DNA of 64,000 nt from Mesorhizobium loti (GTDB lineage Bacteria > Pseudomonadota > Alphaproteobacteria > Rhizobiales > Rhizobiaceae): contig NZ_CP033334.1 in assembly GCF_013170705.1 (NCBI RefSeq), positions 3,573,501-3,637,500 on the forward strand, written 5' to 3'. Positions within the stretch are counted from its first letter, which is position 1. Every line of letters starts with the position of its first letter. The position numbers and the translations under genes were made by a program. Positions 1 to 9,158 of this stretch are shown piece by piece. The notes beneath the pieces are model-generated. The model made no database searches. It saw only the letters and a program-made list of their open reading frames with translations, and was not told the origin of the DNA.

Positions 1-1
1 T

Positions 2-199
2 GATGGCGCGGGTGCCGCGCTCTCCACTGCCTCGACCGGCGACATCGCCGCCGCGGCGACGCTGGATGGGACGGCGACGCCGGTCGATCTCTATCTCAAC
101 CTGGGGTTTGCCACCGGCACTGACATCGATGCGGACGGGACGGTTGCCGTGACGGGGACGGTGACGCTGCTGTGGGAGAACTGGGGGGATAACGCGTAG
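2..199 (+). CDS. C-terminal end of an unidentified phage protein (partial)
   Basis: An open frame runs in from the left edge and stops with TAG at 197-199. The visible 65 residues are rich in Ala, Gly, Thr and Asp and end in TVTLLWENWGDNA. It lies just upstream of the scaffold and capsid genes in the same direction, where podoviral genomes carry portal or small head genes. I do not recognise the family. Composition resembles a beta-rich virion decoration protein, which is only an inference. Confidence 0.55.
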   Translation, partial: DGAGAALSTASTGDIAAAATLDGTATPVDLYLNLGFATGTDIDADGTVAVTGTVTLLWENWGDNA

Positions 200-205
200 G
201 CGCCA

Positions 206-229
206 ATCTCCCCCCTCGAGGGGGGAGAT
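206..229. repeat. 24-bp perfect palindrome, copy 1
   Basis: Each half reads ATCTCCCCCCTC and is followed by its exact reverse complement. The same palindrome recurs at 5429-5452. Both copies sit directly after a phage stop codon, in the short gap before the next ribosome binding site. The RNA would fold into a strong hairpin without a T run, so it may act as a processing or stability element, or be a chromosomal REP-type repeat that entered the prophage. Confidence 0.7.
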
Positions 230-279
230 ACCAAGCTTTGGCGTCCTCGACCTCCAATCTCAACAAAGGAAAACATCAC

Positions 280-1191
280 ATGACAGATCTGGCAGATTCC
301 GGGTCCGTGGCGGCGCGTGCGCTGCCGGCGGGCAACCCAGTACGGCCACCGGCCAACGGAGACAACGGGTCCATCCCGCCGGCCGGCAAGAGTTGGTTTG
401 ACGGTCTTTCCGAAGGCAACCGCAAGCTCGCTGAAACCAAGGGCTGGACCAAGCCTGAAAGCCTCGACAGGGTTTTCACATCCTATGCGGAGCTGGAGCG
501 TCAGCAGGGTGAGAGCCTGCGCGTTCCCGGCCCCGACGCATCGCGGGAAGACTGGGAGCGTTTTCATGCCCGGCTGCCCGAGACCATGCGTCCGGTCACT
601 TCGTCGGAAAAGGTCGAATACCGCCGGCCGGAAGGCCTGCCGGAAAACTTCGCCTATTCGGACGAGCTCGCTCAGGCGTCCAAGGCCTGGGCGGTCGAGG
701 CGGGTGCTTCGCCAAGAACCGCGCAGGCCTATCACGACAAGTTCGTCGGCTACATGGCCGAGCAGGCAAAAGCTCAGGAGATCGCGCTCGCCCGCTCGGT
801 GGAGGCCACCCATGACGACCTTGTCCGGGACTGGGGGCCGACCGACAGCGACGGCTTTCGCCAGAAGCTCGAGGTCGCCAACCGGGCGATGAAGAAGCTC
901 GGCCTGGTCGACGCCTACAAGGCGAAGGGCATCCTTCTGCCTGACGGGGCGCTGACCGATCCGCGGATCGCCAAGGCGTTCCACGCCATTGGCGAGGCGA
1001 TGTTCAGGGAAGACACGATCGACGGCGGTGCTTTTCTGAGCGGCGGCAATCCGTTCAAGCGCAACGCCGCCGGCGAACGCAACCTGACGGCCATTTCAGC
1101 CCTCGTCAAAAGCGACCCCGCCCGCGCAAGGCGGCTGGCTCGCGAGGCCGGAGAAAACCCGGAACTCTGGATGCCCAATAATCCGCTCTGA
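280..1191 (+). CDS. Putative phage capsid assembly scaffolding protein
   Basis: A 303-residue, charged, helix-rich, cysteine-poor protein placed directly before the major capsid gene, as scaffolds are in T7-like phages. The N-terminal 35 residues are low complexity (Ala, Gly, Pro, Asn), then SWFDGLSEGNRKLAETKGW introduces the helical part. The reading frame is open from 238, but ATG at 280 has an AAAGGA box about 10 bases upstream and starts MTDLADSG, so it is preferred. In this family the scaffold directs procapsid assembly and then leaves. Identity rests on position and composition and not on a diagnostic motif. Confidence 0.65.
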   Translation: MTDLADSGSVAARALPAGNPVRPPANGDNGSIPPAGKSWFDGLSEGNRKLAETKGWTKPESLDRVFTSYAELERQQGESLRVPGPDASREDWERFHARLPETMRPVTSSEKVEYRRPEGLPENFAYSDELAQASKAWAVEAGASPRTAQAYHDKFVGYMAEQAKAQEIALARSVEATHDDLVRDWGPTDSDGFRQKLEVANRAMKKLGLVDAYKAKGILLPDGALTDPRIAKAFHAIGEAMFREDTIDGGAFLSGGNPFKRNAAGERNLTAISALVKSDPARARRLAREAGENPELWMPNNPL

Positions 1192-1231
1192 CGAGCGGTC
1201 ACCACCAAACCAAACCTGAAGGAAGATAGAA

Positions 1232-2221
1232 ATGGCAGATGCCTACACCCGTATCGCGGACGCGATCGTTCCGTCCGTCTATGCGCAATATGCGTTCGAG
1301 GAACATGTGCAGTCGCTCGAAATCTACCAGGCCGGAATCCTGTTTTCCGACCCGGCGATCTCGTCCAAGCTGTCGATGGGCGGTCGCTCCGTCGACATGC
1401 CCGGCTGGAAGGATCTCGGCAACGACCCGTCCGAGCCGGTCAATGACGATCCGGCCGATTCCATCGAGATGAAGAAGGTCGGCTCGCGCCGCGAGGTTGC
1501 AGCGCGCAATGTCCGCGCCCAGGCGTGGGGCGTGCCGGACCTGACCTCGATCCTGGCGGGCGATGATCCGCAGAAGCTGATCGTCAAGCGGCAGACCGAG
1601 TACTGGCAGCGCGCCAACAAGCTGACCTTGCTCGGCATCCTGAAGGGGGTGGTCGCCGACAACATCGCCAATGACGGCGGCGACCTGGTGCGCACGACGG
1701 GCGCCTCCATCGTCGACACCGACATCATCGAGGCCGCCTATCTGATGGGCGACCGCGCGGACAAGTTCAAGACGATCTGGATGCACTCCAAGCAGATGAA
1801 GGCGCTGAAGCTCGCCGACCTCATCGACTATGTGCCGTCGTCCGAGCAGGGCGGGCCGCTGATCCCCTACTACATGGGTCTGCGCGCCGTCGTCGACGAC
1901 GACATTCCGGTGGCGGCGGGCGTCTACACCGCCTTCATGTTCAAGGACAAGGCGATCCTGTGGAACGAGCTGCCGGTCAACACCGAGGGCGGCCCGCTGG
2001 AGTTCGACCGCAAGCCACGCCAGGGCCATGGCGGCGGTGTCACCGAAATGGTCGGCCGCCGGCATTTCGTGCCGCATGTGCCAGGCACCCGCTTCCTCGA
2101 TGCCTCCTCGACCGGCGAGTTCGCCACCGATGCGGAGCTGGCGCTGGCGGCAAACTGGGACCGCACGGCGACCAGCGTCAAGAACATGACGTTTATCGCG
2201 CTGAAGACCACCGAGGCTTGA
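1232..2221 (+). CDS. Putative phage major capsid (coat) protein
   Basis: The 329-residue product begins MADAYTRIADAIVPSVYAQY and has the length and mixed alpha/beta composition of HK97-fold coat proteins. It contains a segment SVDMPGWKDLG and a later WMHSKQMKALKLADLIDYVP stretch, similar to coat proteins in which a helix leads to the A-domain. A good AAGGAAG box precedes the ATG. It lies between the scaffold and tail tubular protein A, the expected order of a podoviral head module. This protein should form the icosahedral shell. Assignment is from context and general resemblance. Confidence 0.75.
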   Translation: MADAYTRIADAIVPSVYAQYAFEEHVQSLEIYQAGILFSDPAISSKLSMGGRSVDMPGWKDLGNDPSEPVNDDPADSIEMKKVGSRREVAARNVRAQAWGVPDLTSILAGDDPQKLIVKRQTEYWQRANKLTLLGILKGVVADNIANDGGDLVRTTGASIVDTDIIEAAYLMGDRADKFKTIWMHSKQMKALKLADLIDYVPSSEQGGPLIPYYMGLRAVVDDDIPVAAGVYTAFMFKDKAILWNELPVNTEGGPLEFDRKPRQGHGGGVTEMVGRRHFVPHVPGTRFLDASSTGEFATDAELALAANWDRTATSVKNMTFIALKTTEA

Positions 2222-2339
2222 GCCGAAGCGAGGCGAGAGGGCGGGGGCGAAGAGCTCCCGCCCAATCTCGTCTGGACTGCATTCCTTCGCGCAAAGGGTC
2301 GCGACTTGACCGACCCGAAACCAATGGAGGCTTGACATC

Positions 2340-2939
2340 ATGGCCATCACCCCGCTCGATATCGCCAACATGGCGCTCGCCGTGCTCGACGAGGCGCCGA
2401 TCGACAGTCTCGATCAGGACGTCAAGGCGGCGCGGCTGTTGAACCTGCATTTCGACCTGACGCGCGAAGCGGAACTGACCAAATACGCCTGGGTGTTCGC
2501 CATCCTGCGTGCCACGGTGGTGGGGGCGGACACGGGCGGCAATGATTGCGGCCTGAGTTTCGCCTATGAGCTTCCCGCTGACTGCCTGCGGCCGCTGCCT
2601 CTGACCCACAATGGCGAACCGGACGGCGTGCCGATCTCCTGGCGTCAGGAGGCCGGTCTTATCTATTCGGACCAGCCGGGTCCGCTGGCCATCCGCTATG
2701 TCGCCAACCTCACCGATCCCAATGATTGGGACGCGCTGTTCACCGAGGTGCTGGTGGCGGCGCTTGCCATCAAGGTCGCGCATCCGCTGACCCACAAATC
2801 GGGCATGATCGACATTGCCCGCTCGGCCTATGACCGGGCGCTGGACGCGGCGCTCAACGCCAACGCCTTCCAGCGCGCCGGCCGCTTCTACTCTGCCTCC
2901 TGGTCCAGCCAGCGCGGCGACAGCAGGATTTCGCGCTGA
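2340..2939 (+). CDS. Tail tubular protein A-like (T7 gp11-type adaptor)
   Basis: A 199-residue protein starting MAITPLDIANMALAVLDEAP. The pattern of an N-terminal helix (IxNxALxxLGxxxI type) followed by a beta-rich core and the ending RAGRFYSASWSSQR resembles gatekeeper or tail tubular protein A of T7-like podoviruses, which docks between portal and nozzle. GGAGG lies upstream of the ATG. Its stop overlaps the start of the next gene (TGATG), so it is translationally coupled to the much larger tail tubular protein B, the standard gene pair in these phages. Confidence 0.75.
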   Translation: MAITPLDIANMALAVLDEAPIDSLDQDVKAARLLNLHFDLTREAELTKYAWVFAILRATVVGADTGGNDCGLSFAYELPADCLRPLPLTHNGEPDGVPISWRQEAGLIYSDQPGPLAIRYVANLTDPNDWDALFTEVLVAALAIKVAHPLTHKSGMIDIARSAYDRALDAALNANAFQRAGRFYSASWSSQRGDSRISR

Positions 2940-5407
2940 TGACCACGCTTTATCCCGTCCAGGACGTTTTCACGCGTGGCGAAATCAGTCCGCGCCTGCA
3001 CGCCCGCGCCTCGCTCGATTTCTATCGGGCCGCACTTGCCCGATGCGAGAACTTCGTCACGCTGCCACATGGCGGCATCCGCAAGCGCGGCGGCACCTAT
3101 TTCGCCGGCGAGGTCAAGATTTCGGCCAAGAAGACGCGGCTGATCCCGTTCATCTTCTCGGCCGACCAGGCCTACGCGCTCGAATTCGGCGACCAGTATA
3201 TCCGCGTCTACGCCTATGGCGCGCGCGTCGGCACGGTGGAGGTCGCCTCGCCCTATCTGGAGGCGGACCTGTTCGAGCTCGCCTATGTCCAGTCGGCCGA
3301 CCAGATGTGGATCAGCCATCGCGACTATCCGCTCCAGGTTCTGACACGCACCGCCCACACGGCATGGTCGCTCGACGATTACGTGATCGATGACGGCCCC
3401 TACGACGACATCAACGATACGTCGACGACGTTGACCCCGGCATCCTACGGCTCCTTCGTCCCCAAGATGACCAGCTTGACCGCGCCGAGCGGCACGGTCT
3501 CAAGTCAGAACGGCACGTCGGATGTCTGGCAGCTGTTCGACAAGAACAGCCGCACAATCAGCTTTCCCTCGGGGGGCACCGCCGCGTGGGTCCAGTATCA
3601 ACTTCCAGGCGGAGCGCAAAAGGTCTGCAATGCCTATTGGATACAGGCGTCGGGCGCTCCGGTAGGCGCCGAGGACATGCCCACGCAATGGGTTGTGCAA
3701 GGCTCGAACAACGGTACCGACTGGACGACGATCGACTCCCAGGTCGCACAGGCCGGCTGGGGCGCCGCCGAACGCCGCTATTACGAGTTCTTCAACAAGA
3801 CGCCCTTCAACTATCTGCGCCTGGACTTCGAGGGCGGCGGCGGTCCTGACGCCTCGAACTCGCAGCTAGCCGAATGGAGCCCGAACGAGGATGGCGACTT
3901 GATGACGCCGTTCAACTTCACGGCCTCCTCGGTCATCGGCATCAACGGCGACACCGGCTTCCAGGCGACGGACGTCGGCAGGGCCATTCGTCTGCTCGGC
4001 TCGGACGGGCGTTGGCGGTGGGCGCGCATAGCGGCGCGCGCCAGCGCGACAGTCGTCACGATCCGCATGTATGGCCATGTGCTGCCCGATCTCTCGCCGA
4101 TCACCCGCTGGCGGCTCGGCACGCTGGTTCCCGGCAAATATGTCGAGAGCGGCTCGCTCTATGAGGAGCGCCTGGCCTTCAGCCGGAAGTTCTCCGTCTA
4201 TGCCTCGGCCACCGGCGATTTCGACAATTTCGCGCTGGGCGAGAAGGATGACGACGCGCTGGAGTTCATCCAGGCCGGCGGCGGCCAGGCCAACGACATC
4301 GTCTGGATCGCCGATTCGGACGGCGCGCTGCTGATCGGCACCTTGGGCGGCGTACGCGCCCTGTCGGGCTCGGGCATCGACGAGGCGCTGACGCCGTCCT
4401 CGTTCAAGAACCGGCGCTCGCGCACCTTCGGCTGCGCCCGCATCCGCCCGGTCGATGCCGGCCAGTCGTTCCTCTATGTCACCCGCTCGCGCAGGTCGAT
4501 CGCCGAGCTGACGCAGACCGCGCAGAGCCGTTTCACCTCGGACGATGTCGGCCAGATTTCAGAGCATATTCCCAAGCAAGGCGTGGTCGAGCTGGCCTTC
4601 CAGACCGATCCCGACCCGCTGCTGTGGTTCCCGCTCGATAATGGCGAGCTCGGCGGCTACACGCATCAGCCGAGCCAGGAAGTGCGCGGCATGCACCGGC
4701 ATCGCCTGGGCGGCACTTTCAGCGGGGCCGGCTGGGCAATTGTCGAGAGTGCCGCGGTGACGCCTGGCCAGGACGGCAATGACGACCTCTGGTTGGTCGT
4801 CAAGCGCACGATCGGCGGCGTGACGAGACGCTATATCGAGATCAAGACCGCGCCGTTCGAATATGGCGCCATCACTGATGCCTTCGAGGTCGATTGCGGC
4901 CTGACCTATATCGGCGCCGCGGTGGCCACGGTGGGCGGTGCCGTGCATCTCGCCGGCCTGTCCGTCGATGTGCTGGCCGACGGCAAGGTCTATCGCGGCC
5001 TCACAGTCAGCGGCGGCGGCACGGTGACGCTGCCGGGCGGCTCGACCGCCGCCAAATGGCAACTCGGCCTGCCTTATGCGGCGGGCGCCGATACGCTGGA
5101 GCTCGATGTCGGCGGCCGCGACGGCTCCGTCATCGGCCGCCGCAAGAAGGTGGCGAAAGCGATCCTGTCGCTGCTCGAGACCGACACCACCGGGCTCGAG
5201 GTGCAGTCTCTCATGCGCGGCCGCTGGGAACCGGTGCGCATGCCTTCGATCGTCGCACCCGACGGCAAGGCGACGCTGTTCACCGGCAATGTCGAAGTGC
5301 CGATCGACGACAGCTGGGAAGGGCAAGGCCGGGTGCGGATCCGCCACGTCAACCCGACGCCCTGCACGATCCGCGCGTTCACGCCGGTGTTCGACGCCGA
5401 GCCGTAG
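2939..5407 (+). CDS. Tail tubular protein B-like nozzle protein with an inserted discoidin-like domain
   Basis: The 822-residue protein opens MTTLYPVQDVFTRGEISPRL and soon has CENFVTLPHGGIRKRGGTYF, the start typical of podoviral tail tubular protein B. LYEERLAFSRKFSVYASATGD near residue 405 also fits. Residues of about 160-320 look like a jelly-roll carbohydrate-binding module of the F5/8C (discoidin) kind: W-Q-L-F-D-K-N, WVQYQLPGG, PTQWVVQGSNNGTDW and YYEFFNKTPFNYLRLDF. That would put a glycan-binding domain on the tail nozzle, useful for binding the cell surface. The start overlaps the previous stop. The insertion is inferred by comparing shape with the usual family, not by alignment. Confidence 0.8.
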   Translation: MTTLYPVQDVFTRGEISPRLHARASLDFYRAALARCENFVTLPHGGIRKRGGTYFAGEVKISAKKTRLIPFIFSADQAYALEFGDQYIRVYAYGARVGTVEVASPYLEADLFELAYVQSADQMWISHRDYPLQVLTRTAHTAWSLDDYVIDDGPYDDINDTSTTLTPASYGSFVPKMTSLTAPSGTVSSQNGTSDVWQLFDKNSRTISFPSGGTAAWVQYQLPGGAQKVCNAYWIQASGAPVGAEDMPTQWVVQGSNNGTDWTTIDSQVAQAGWGAAERRYYEFFNKTPFNYLRLDFEGGGGPDASNSQLAEWSPNEDGDLMTPFNFTASSVIGINGDTGFQATDVGRAIRLLGSDGRWRWARIAARASATVVTIRMYGHVLPDLSPITRWRLGTLVPGKYVESGSLYEERLAFSRKFSVYASATGDFDNFALGEKDDDALEFIQAGGGQANDIVWIADSDGALLIGTLGGVRALSGSGIDEALTPSSFKNRRSRTFGCARIRPVDAGQSFLYVTRSRRSIAELTQTAQSRFTSDDVGQISEHIPKQGVVELAFQTDPDPLLWFPLDNGELGGYTHQPSQEVRGMHRHRLGGTFSGAGWAIVESAAVTPGQDGNDDLWLVVKRTIGGVTRRYIEIKTAPFEYGAITDAFEVDCGLTYIGAAVATVGGAVHLAGLSVDVLADGKVYRGLTVSGGGTVTLPGGSTAAKWQLGLPYAAGADTLELDVGGRDGSVIGRRKKVAKAILSLLETDTTGLEVQSLMRGRWEPVRMPSIVAPDGKATLFTGNVEVPIDDSWEGQGRVRIRHVNPTPCTIRAFTPVFDAEP

Positions 5408-5428
5408 GTAGAGCCGTCGAAGCTGCCG

Positions 5429-5452
5429 ATCTCCCCCCTCGAGGGGGGAGAT
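5429..5452. repeat. 24-bp perfect palindrome, copy 2
   Basis: Identical to the palindrome at 206-229 (half ATCTCCCCCCTC), again placed shortly after a stop codon and before the next ribosome binding site. The flanks share a few more bases (GAGATACC). Two identical copies in equivalent intergenic places suggest a functional RNA hairpin or a mobile REP-like unit. Confidence 0.7.
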
Positions 5453-5491
5453 ACCCGCTTCGCCGGCCCACACTCCAAAAAGGACATCCCA

Positions 5492-6160
5492 ATGACATCC
5501 CCCCATGCCGAACAACTCGGCAGGGCGAGGACGGCTGCAGAATTCGCTGCCGTCATCGCCTTGCTCGACACCGACCTCAACGACGCGATCACCCGCAAGA
5601 GCGAACTGGCCGAGGCAGAGGACCGCGCGGTCTTCGGCGATGGCGACCTGGCCGCCGCGCGCGCGGCACTCGACGACTGCAACGACCAGGTCGCGCTTCT
5701 CGAAAAAGCCATCGACGCCGCCGGCAAGCGCCGCGCGGAGGCGGCGCTTTGCGAAGCCCGCGCCGACATCGCGGCACTTGGCGAGGAGATCAAGGCCAGG
5801 GCAACCCTGCTTGGCGAACGCTGGCGCGGCGTGCACCGGCTGGTCGAGCAGTTGCGCCAGGAACTCTTCGAGGCTGATGCGCTCGCCCGCGCCATCACCA
5901 CCGCCAACAGCCTGTTCGATGCCGCTGGCGTCCGCGATCTGAAGGTGAACCTGACCACCACGCGCCGCGCCGCCATGGCCGGCGCGCGAGCGGCGGCACC
6001 CGCCCGGCTCAGCCGGCCCGCGCTGCAGGCCGACAGGCTGCTCTTGTCCTTCCTCAGCCCCGGTGGCGCGCTCGACCCGCGCCCGCCGCTCGGCGCGCCC
6101 GTGGACGGCGTCAAAAGCAAATTCATTCCCGCAACTCCCTCTCTGAACGAACGAGGCTGA
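5492..6160 (+). CDS. Phage structural-region protein of unknown function, coiled coil
   Basis: A 222-residue, Ala/Arg/Glu/Leu-rich protein predicted to be almost entirely helical between residues 5 and 150, with heptad-like spacing (for example VALLEKAIDAAGKRRAEAALCEARADIA, given here only as its region near residues 75-100). The last 60 residues are Pro/Ala/Arg rich and probably unstructured. It sits between the tail tube and internal virion genes, three bases before the next ATG, so it is likely a virion or assembly component. No family recognised. Confidence 0.6.
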   Translation: MTSPHAEQLGRARTAAEFAAVIALLDTDLNDAITRKSELAEAEDRAVFGDGDLAAARAALDDCNDQVALLEKAIDAAGKRRAEAALCEARADIAALGEEIKARATLLGERWRGVHRLVEQLRQELFEADALARAITTANSLFDAAGVRDLKVNLTTTRRAAMAGARAAAPARLSRPALQADRLLLSFLSPGGALDPRPPLGAPVDGVKSKFIPATPSLNERG

Positions 6161-6163
6161 ACC

Positions 6164-6676
6164 ATGTGCACACTTGCCCTTCTCGGTACGGTTCTTTCGG
6201 TCGGCGGCGCGCTGATGGAAGGCCAGCAGCAGAAGCAGATGGCCGACTATCAGGCCAGGGCCTATGAGCAGCAGGCGCAAGCGGAGGCGCAAAGTTCCGC
6301 CTTCGAACAGAGCCAGGAGCGCCACAAGCAGGACTTGCTGCAGGCTCAGGCGCGCGCGCAGGCCGGTGCCTCCGGCGTCGGCATGTCAGGCTCGCCAACC
6401 GAGGTGCTGGCGGCCAATGCCAGGCAGGGCCAGATCGACCTCAAGGGGATCCAGTACAGCTCGCAGCTGCGCCAGAACAACCTCAACGACCAGGCCGCCA
6501 TCTCGCGCTTCTCCGGCAAGCAGGCGGCAACGGCCTCGATCTTCAGCGCCGGCAGCGCGCTCGTTGGCGGCCTCTCCAAAATCTACGACCCGACCAAGGC
6601 GGTGAGTCTAGGCGGTTCGGCATTTTCGCCTCGGGCGAGCGCGGCCATAGCCGGCGGCTATTCGGGCCTCTACTGA
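6164..6676 (+). CDS. Internal virion protein, T7 gp14-like
   Basis: A 170-residue protein with a hydrophobic N-terminus (MCTLALLGTVLSVGGALMEG), a Gln/Ala-rich helix of about residues 20-70, then GASGVGMSGSPTEVLAANARQGQID and a Gly/Ala-rich C-terminus. This is the usual build of the small podoviral internal core protein ejected first to form a channel in the outer membrane. It directly precedes the large internal virion protein with one base between stop and start, which supports the role. Confidence 0.7.
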   Translation: MCTLALLGTVLSVGGALMEGQQQKQMADYQARAYEQQAQAEAQSSAFEQSQERHKQDLLQAQARAQAGASGVGMSGSPTEVLAANARQGQIDLKGIQYSSQLRQNNLNDQAAISRFSGKQAATASIFSAGSALVGGLSKIYDPTKAVSLGGSAFSPRASAAIAGGYSGLY

Positions 6677-6677
6677 A

Positions 6678-9158
6678 ATGGTCCACATCATCCCCCTCTC
6701 CATTGGCCAGCGCCGGCTCGATACCGGCAGTGCGCCGCAATACCCGCAGGGATCGTCGATCGGCGGCGCCATGCAGGGTTTTGGCGATGAGCTTTCCGCA
6801 GTCGCCGAGCGCTATCGGCAGATGAAGGACCAGCAGGAGGCGTTCGACGCCGAGCTGGCGCGCCGCCGCTTCAACGGCCAGATCGCGCAGGCCGAAGACC
6901 AGGTGGCGGCGAACGCGCCGGCTGACGGTGCCGGCCTGCATGACGCCATGTATGGCCAGGTCAATCCGTACGACGGCCGAGTGGTCAAGACCGGCCTGTT
7001 CGACAAGCTGTTTGCCGCTGCCTTGCCTGGCATGCCCGAGAGCCAGCGCGCCGCTTTCGCCGGGCAGAAGGAGGCGATGCGTGCGGTTGGCGCGCGGCGC
7101 ATGGCGCAGCGGCAGAAAGCGCGGCGCAAGGATTACGAGCAGGCAGAGGTCGACACCGCGCTCAAGACCAGCGCCATCGCCATCGGCAACGCCAACCCCG
7201 ACGATCATGTCACCTTCGAAGCGGCCCGCCAGCAAGGGCTCGACCTGATCGACAAGATGGGTCTCGATCCGGTGATCAGGCAGCAGAAGGTGAAGGACTG
7301 GTTCGGCACTGCCACCAGGGCGCGGTTCGAAGCGCTGATTGCCAGGGACCCGAAGCGCGCGCTGGAGATATTTGGTGTTGGGGCGCCCGCCTCCGACGGC
7401 AGGGCTACGGGCGATGGCTTGCAAGCGGCAGGCAGTTCTGGGACGGGCGACCGCGTCGGCAAACGGACGCCTGATCAGCGTGTGGTGCAGGCGTTCGGGA
7501 ATAGCGCTCCGACGCCGGATCCCTTGGCGATCAAGCTGACAACCGATTATCTCGTCGACCTGTCTCCAGATGACGTTCCTCGGCTGATCGACCAGGCACA
7601 CGCCGCAAATACGGCGCAACTGATCGAGGCGCGCACCAACATCGCTCTCGTTTCGCAGAATGCCCCGGACGCAATCGCCAAGACCGGCAGTTACTCCGGC
7701 AAGATACCCGACCCCGCCGACTTCGCAGCCGTTTATGGCGCCAAGGAGGGCGGCAAGCAGTACCACAGCTTCAGCTTGAAGATGGATGTCGGCCGTCAAG
7801 CCTTCGGCATGCGGACCATGCCCAACCAGGCGATCCACGCAGCGCTGCGCGATGCCGAGCCTGGGCCTGGCAGTTCCGAGGAGGAGCAGACGCGCTATCG
7901 GGTTACCGCTGCGGCTGCTCTCAAGACACTAGGCATTAGGCGGGCGGACCCTGCCGGCTATGTTCGAGAAGTATTCCCCAATGTTGACGCTGCGTGGAAG
8001 GCGGCAACAAATCTGGGCAGCAGGCCGGAGAATGGCGATCCGGAGGCGTACAAATGGGCTATCGCCGTCTCGGTTGCGGCCCAAAGGCAACTGGGCGTTG
8101 AAAATCCCCAACCCCTGCCAAGGGCGGTTGTTCAAAGCCTAGTCGACACACTTAGAAACAAAGATGTGCCGCAGGCTGAAAAAGGGGCCATGCTGGATGC
8201 CCTACTGGCAGCAACGCGCGATCCGGCTGTTCGCGATGCCCTGTCTCAGCAATTGGATCAAGCTGGCCTTTCTGGGCCGGCTCAAGTCGACCCGATCGTT
8301 ACTACCGCAACAGAACGGCCTCCATCAGCGCCGCCTGCCGAAGCCCGGTCTGCATTCCAACAAGCTGCGGACGACTTCGGCGACTATCTGAGTGAGGGTT
8401 TTGAGGCTCTAGGCCGCATCCCGCACGACATCGGGCTGGGTCTCCAGGATCTGCGCGATTCGCCTTGGGGCTTCCTTGAACAACTGCCGGCTACCCCCGG
8501 CTCGGGGGCGGCTGCTGAAGGGCGCTTAGCATTAGAGGCAGCTGGAGAGGCTGTTGCAAAAGGACTGGCCATTGTCCGCGGCGGGACGGGCAAGCTTGCT
8601 AGGCCGATAGAGGAATTTGCTGATCGTGGCTCGCGCACAGTATCGGACCTCGCCGCCGAGAAGGCGGTGGCTCACCAGGCTGTCGAGGCGGAGTCTCGTG
8701 CAATAAATGCAGCAAAAGAGGCCGCCTACCGCTTGAGCACAGGCGCCAAGCCTGACAAGGCCGAACTTCTTGAGATAATAAAGGCGATCGCCAGGGACCC
8801 ATCTAAAGTAAAATATCCCGGAGCATCGCTTGGAAGAGCATTTTCGAACAACTACAGAAAGACATTTCTTGACGCGAACCCCAATCTGACGGGAGATATT
8901 GTCGTCCACCACGCTGCAGAGCGACAGGCATGGACAAGGTATAAAAACCTCTTTGCGGAAGACGAGATGCACTCTCTTCCAAATCTAAGAGGCATACCAA
9001 AAGAACTAGATAGCCTTTTGCACAAGACCATTTTTCGATTCGAGTGGGATCAATTTTACGAGGCGCACCCCCAGGCAACCCGTCAGCAAGTGCTGGACTA
9101 CGTGACTTATATCGATAAGAAATATGGGCATCTGTTCAATCCCCCGATAGGTGAGTGA
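6678..9158 (+). CDS. Large internal virion protein with a C-terminal polymorphic-toxin domain
   Basis: An 826-residue protein. Residues 1-560 are helical and phage-like (SIGQRRLDTGSAPQYPQGSS at the start, long charged helices, Gln-rich), matching the gp15-type ejected core proteins. After a Pro/Ala-rich linker near 565 the sequence changes. The last 100 residues contain VVHHAAERQ, LPNLRGIP, a lone His in LLHKTIFRFEW, TRQQVLDYVTYIDKKYG and HLFNPP. I recognise this layout from Rhs/WapA-type toxin tails, probably nucleases with catalytic His residues. The final 450 bases are clearly richer in A+T than the rest of the gene, a sign of recent transfer. The next gene starts within the stop codon (TGATG), as an immunity partner would. 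Confidence 0.8.
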   Translation: MVHIIPLSIGQRRLDTGSAPQYPQGSSIGGAMQGFGDELSAVAERYRQMKDQQEAFDAELARRRFNGQIAQAEDQVAANAPADGAGLHDAMYGQVNPYDGRVVKTGLFDKLFAAALPGMPESQRAAFAGQKEAMRAVGARRMAQRQKARRKDYEQAEVDTALKTSAIAIGNANPDDHVTFEAARQQGLDLIDKMGLDPVIRQQKVKDWFGTATRARFEALIARDPKRALEIFGVGAPASDGRATGDGLQAAGSSGTGDRVGKRTPDQRVVQAFGNSAPTPDPLAIKLTTDYLVDLSPDDVPRLIDQAHAANTAQLIEARTNIALVSQNAPDAIAKTGSYSGKIPDPADFAAVYGAKEGGKQYHSFSLKMDVGRQAFGMRTMPNQAIHAALRDAEPGPGSSEEEQTRYRVTAAAALKTLGIRRADPAGYVREVFPNVDAAWKAATNLGSRPENGDPEAYKWAIAVSVAAQRQLGVENPQPLPRAVVQSLVDTLRNKDVPQAEKGAMLDALLAATRDPAVRDALSQQLDQAGLSGPAQVDPIVTTATERPPSAPPAEARSAFQQAADDFGDYLSEGFEALGRIPHDIGLGLQDLRDSPWGFLEQLPATPGSGAAAEGRLALEAAGEAVAKGLAIVRGGTGKLARPIEEFADRGSRTVSDLAAEKAVAHQAVEAESRAINAAKEAAYRLSTGAKPDKAELLEIIKAIARDPSKVKYPGASLGRAFSNNYRKTFLDANPNLTGDIVVHHAAERQAWTRYKNLFAEDEMHSLPNLRGIPKELDSLLHKTIFRFEWDQFYEAHPQATRQQVLDYVTYIDKKYGHLFNPPIGE

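Noticed and set aside
4559..6325. Long open frame on the minus strand (588 codons)
   Set aside because: Antisense to tail tubular protein B and following genes; G+C-rich codons leave long shadow frames here. No ribosome site and repetitive Arg/Ala/Gly composition.
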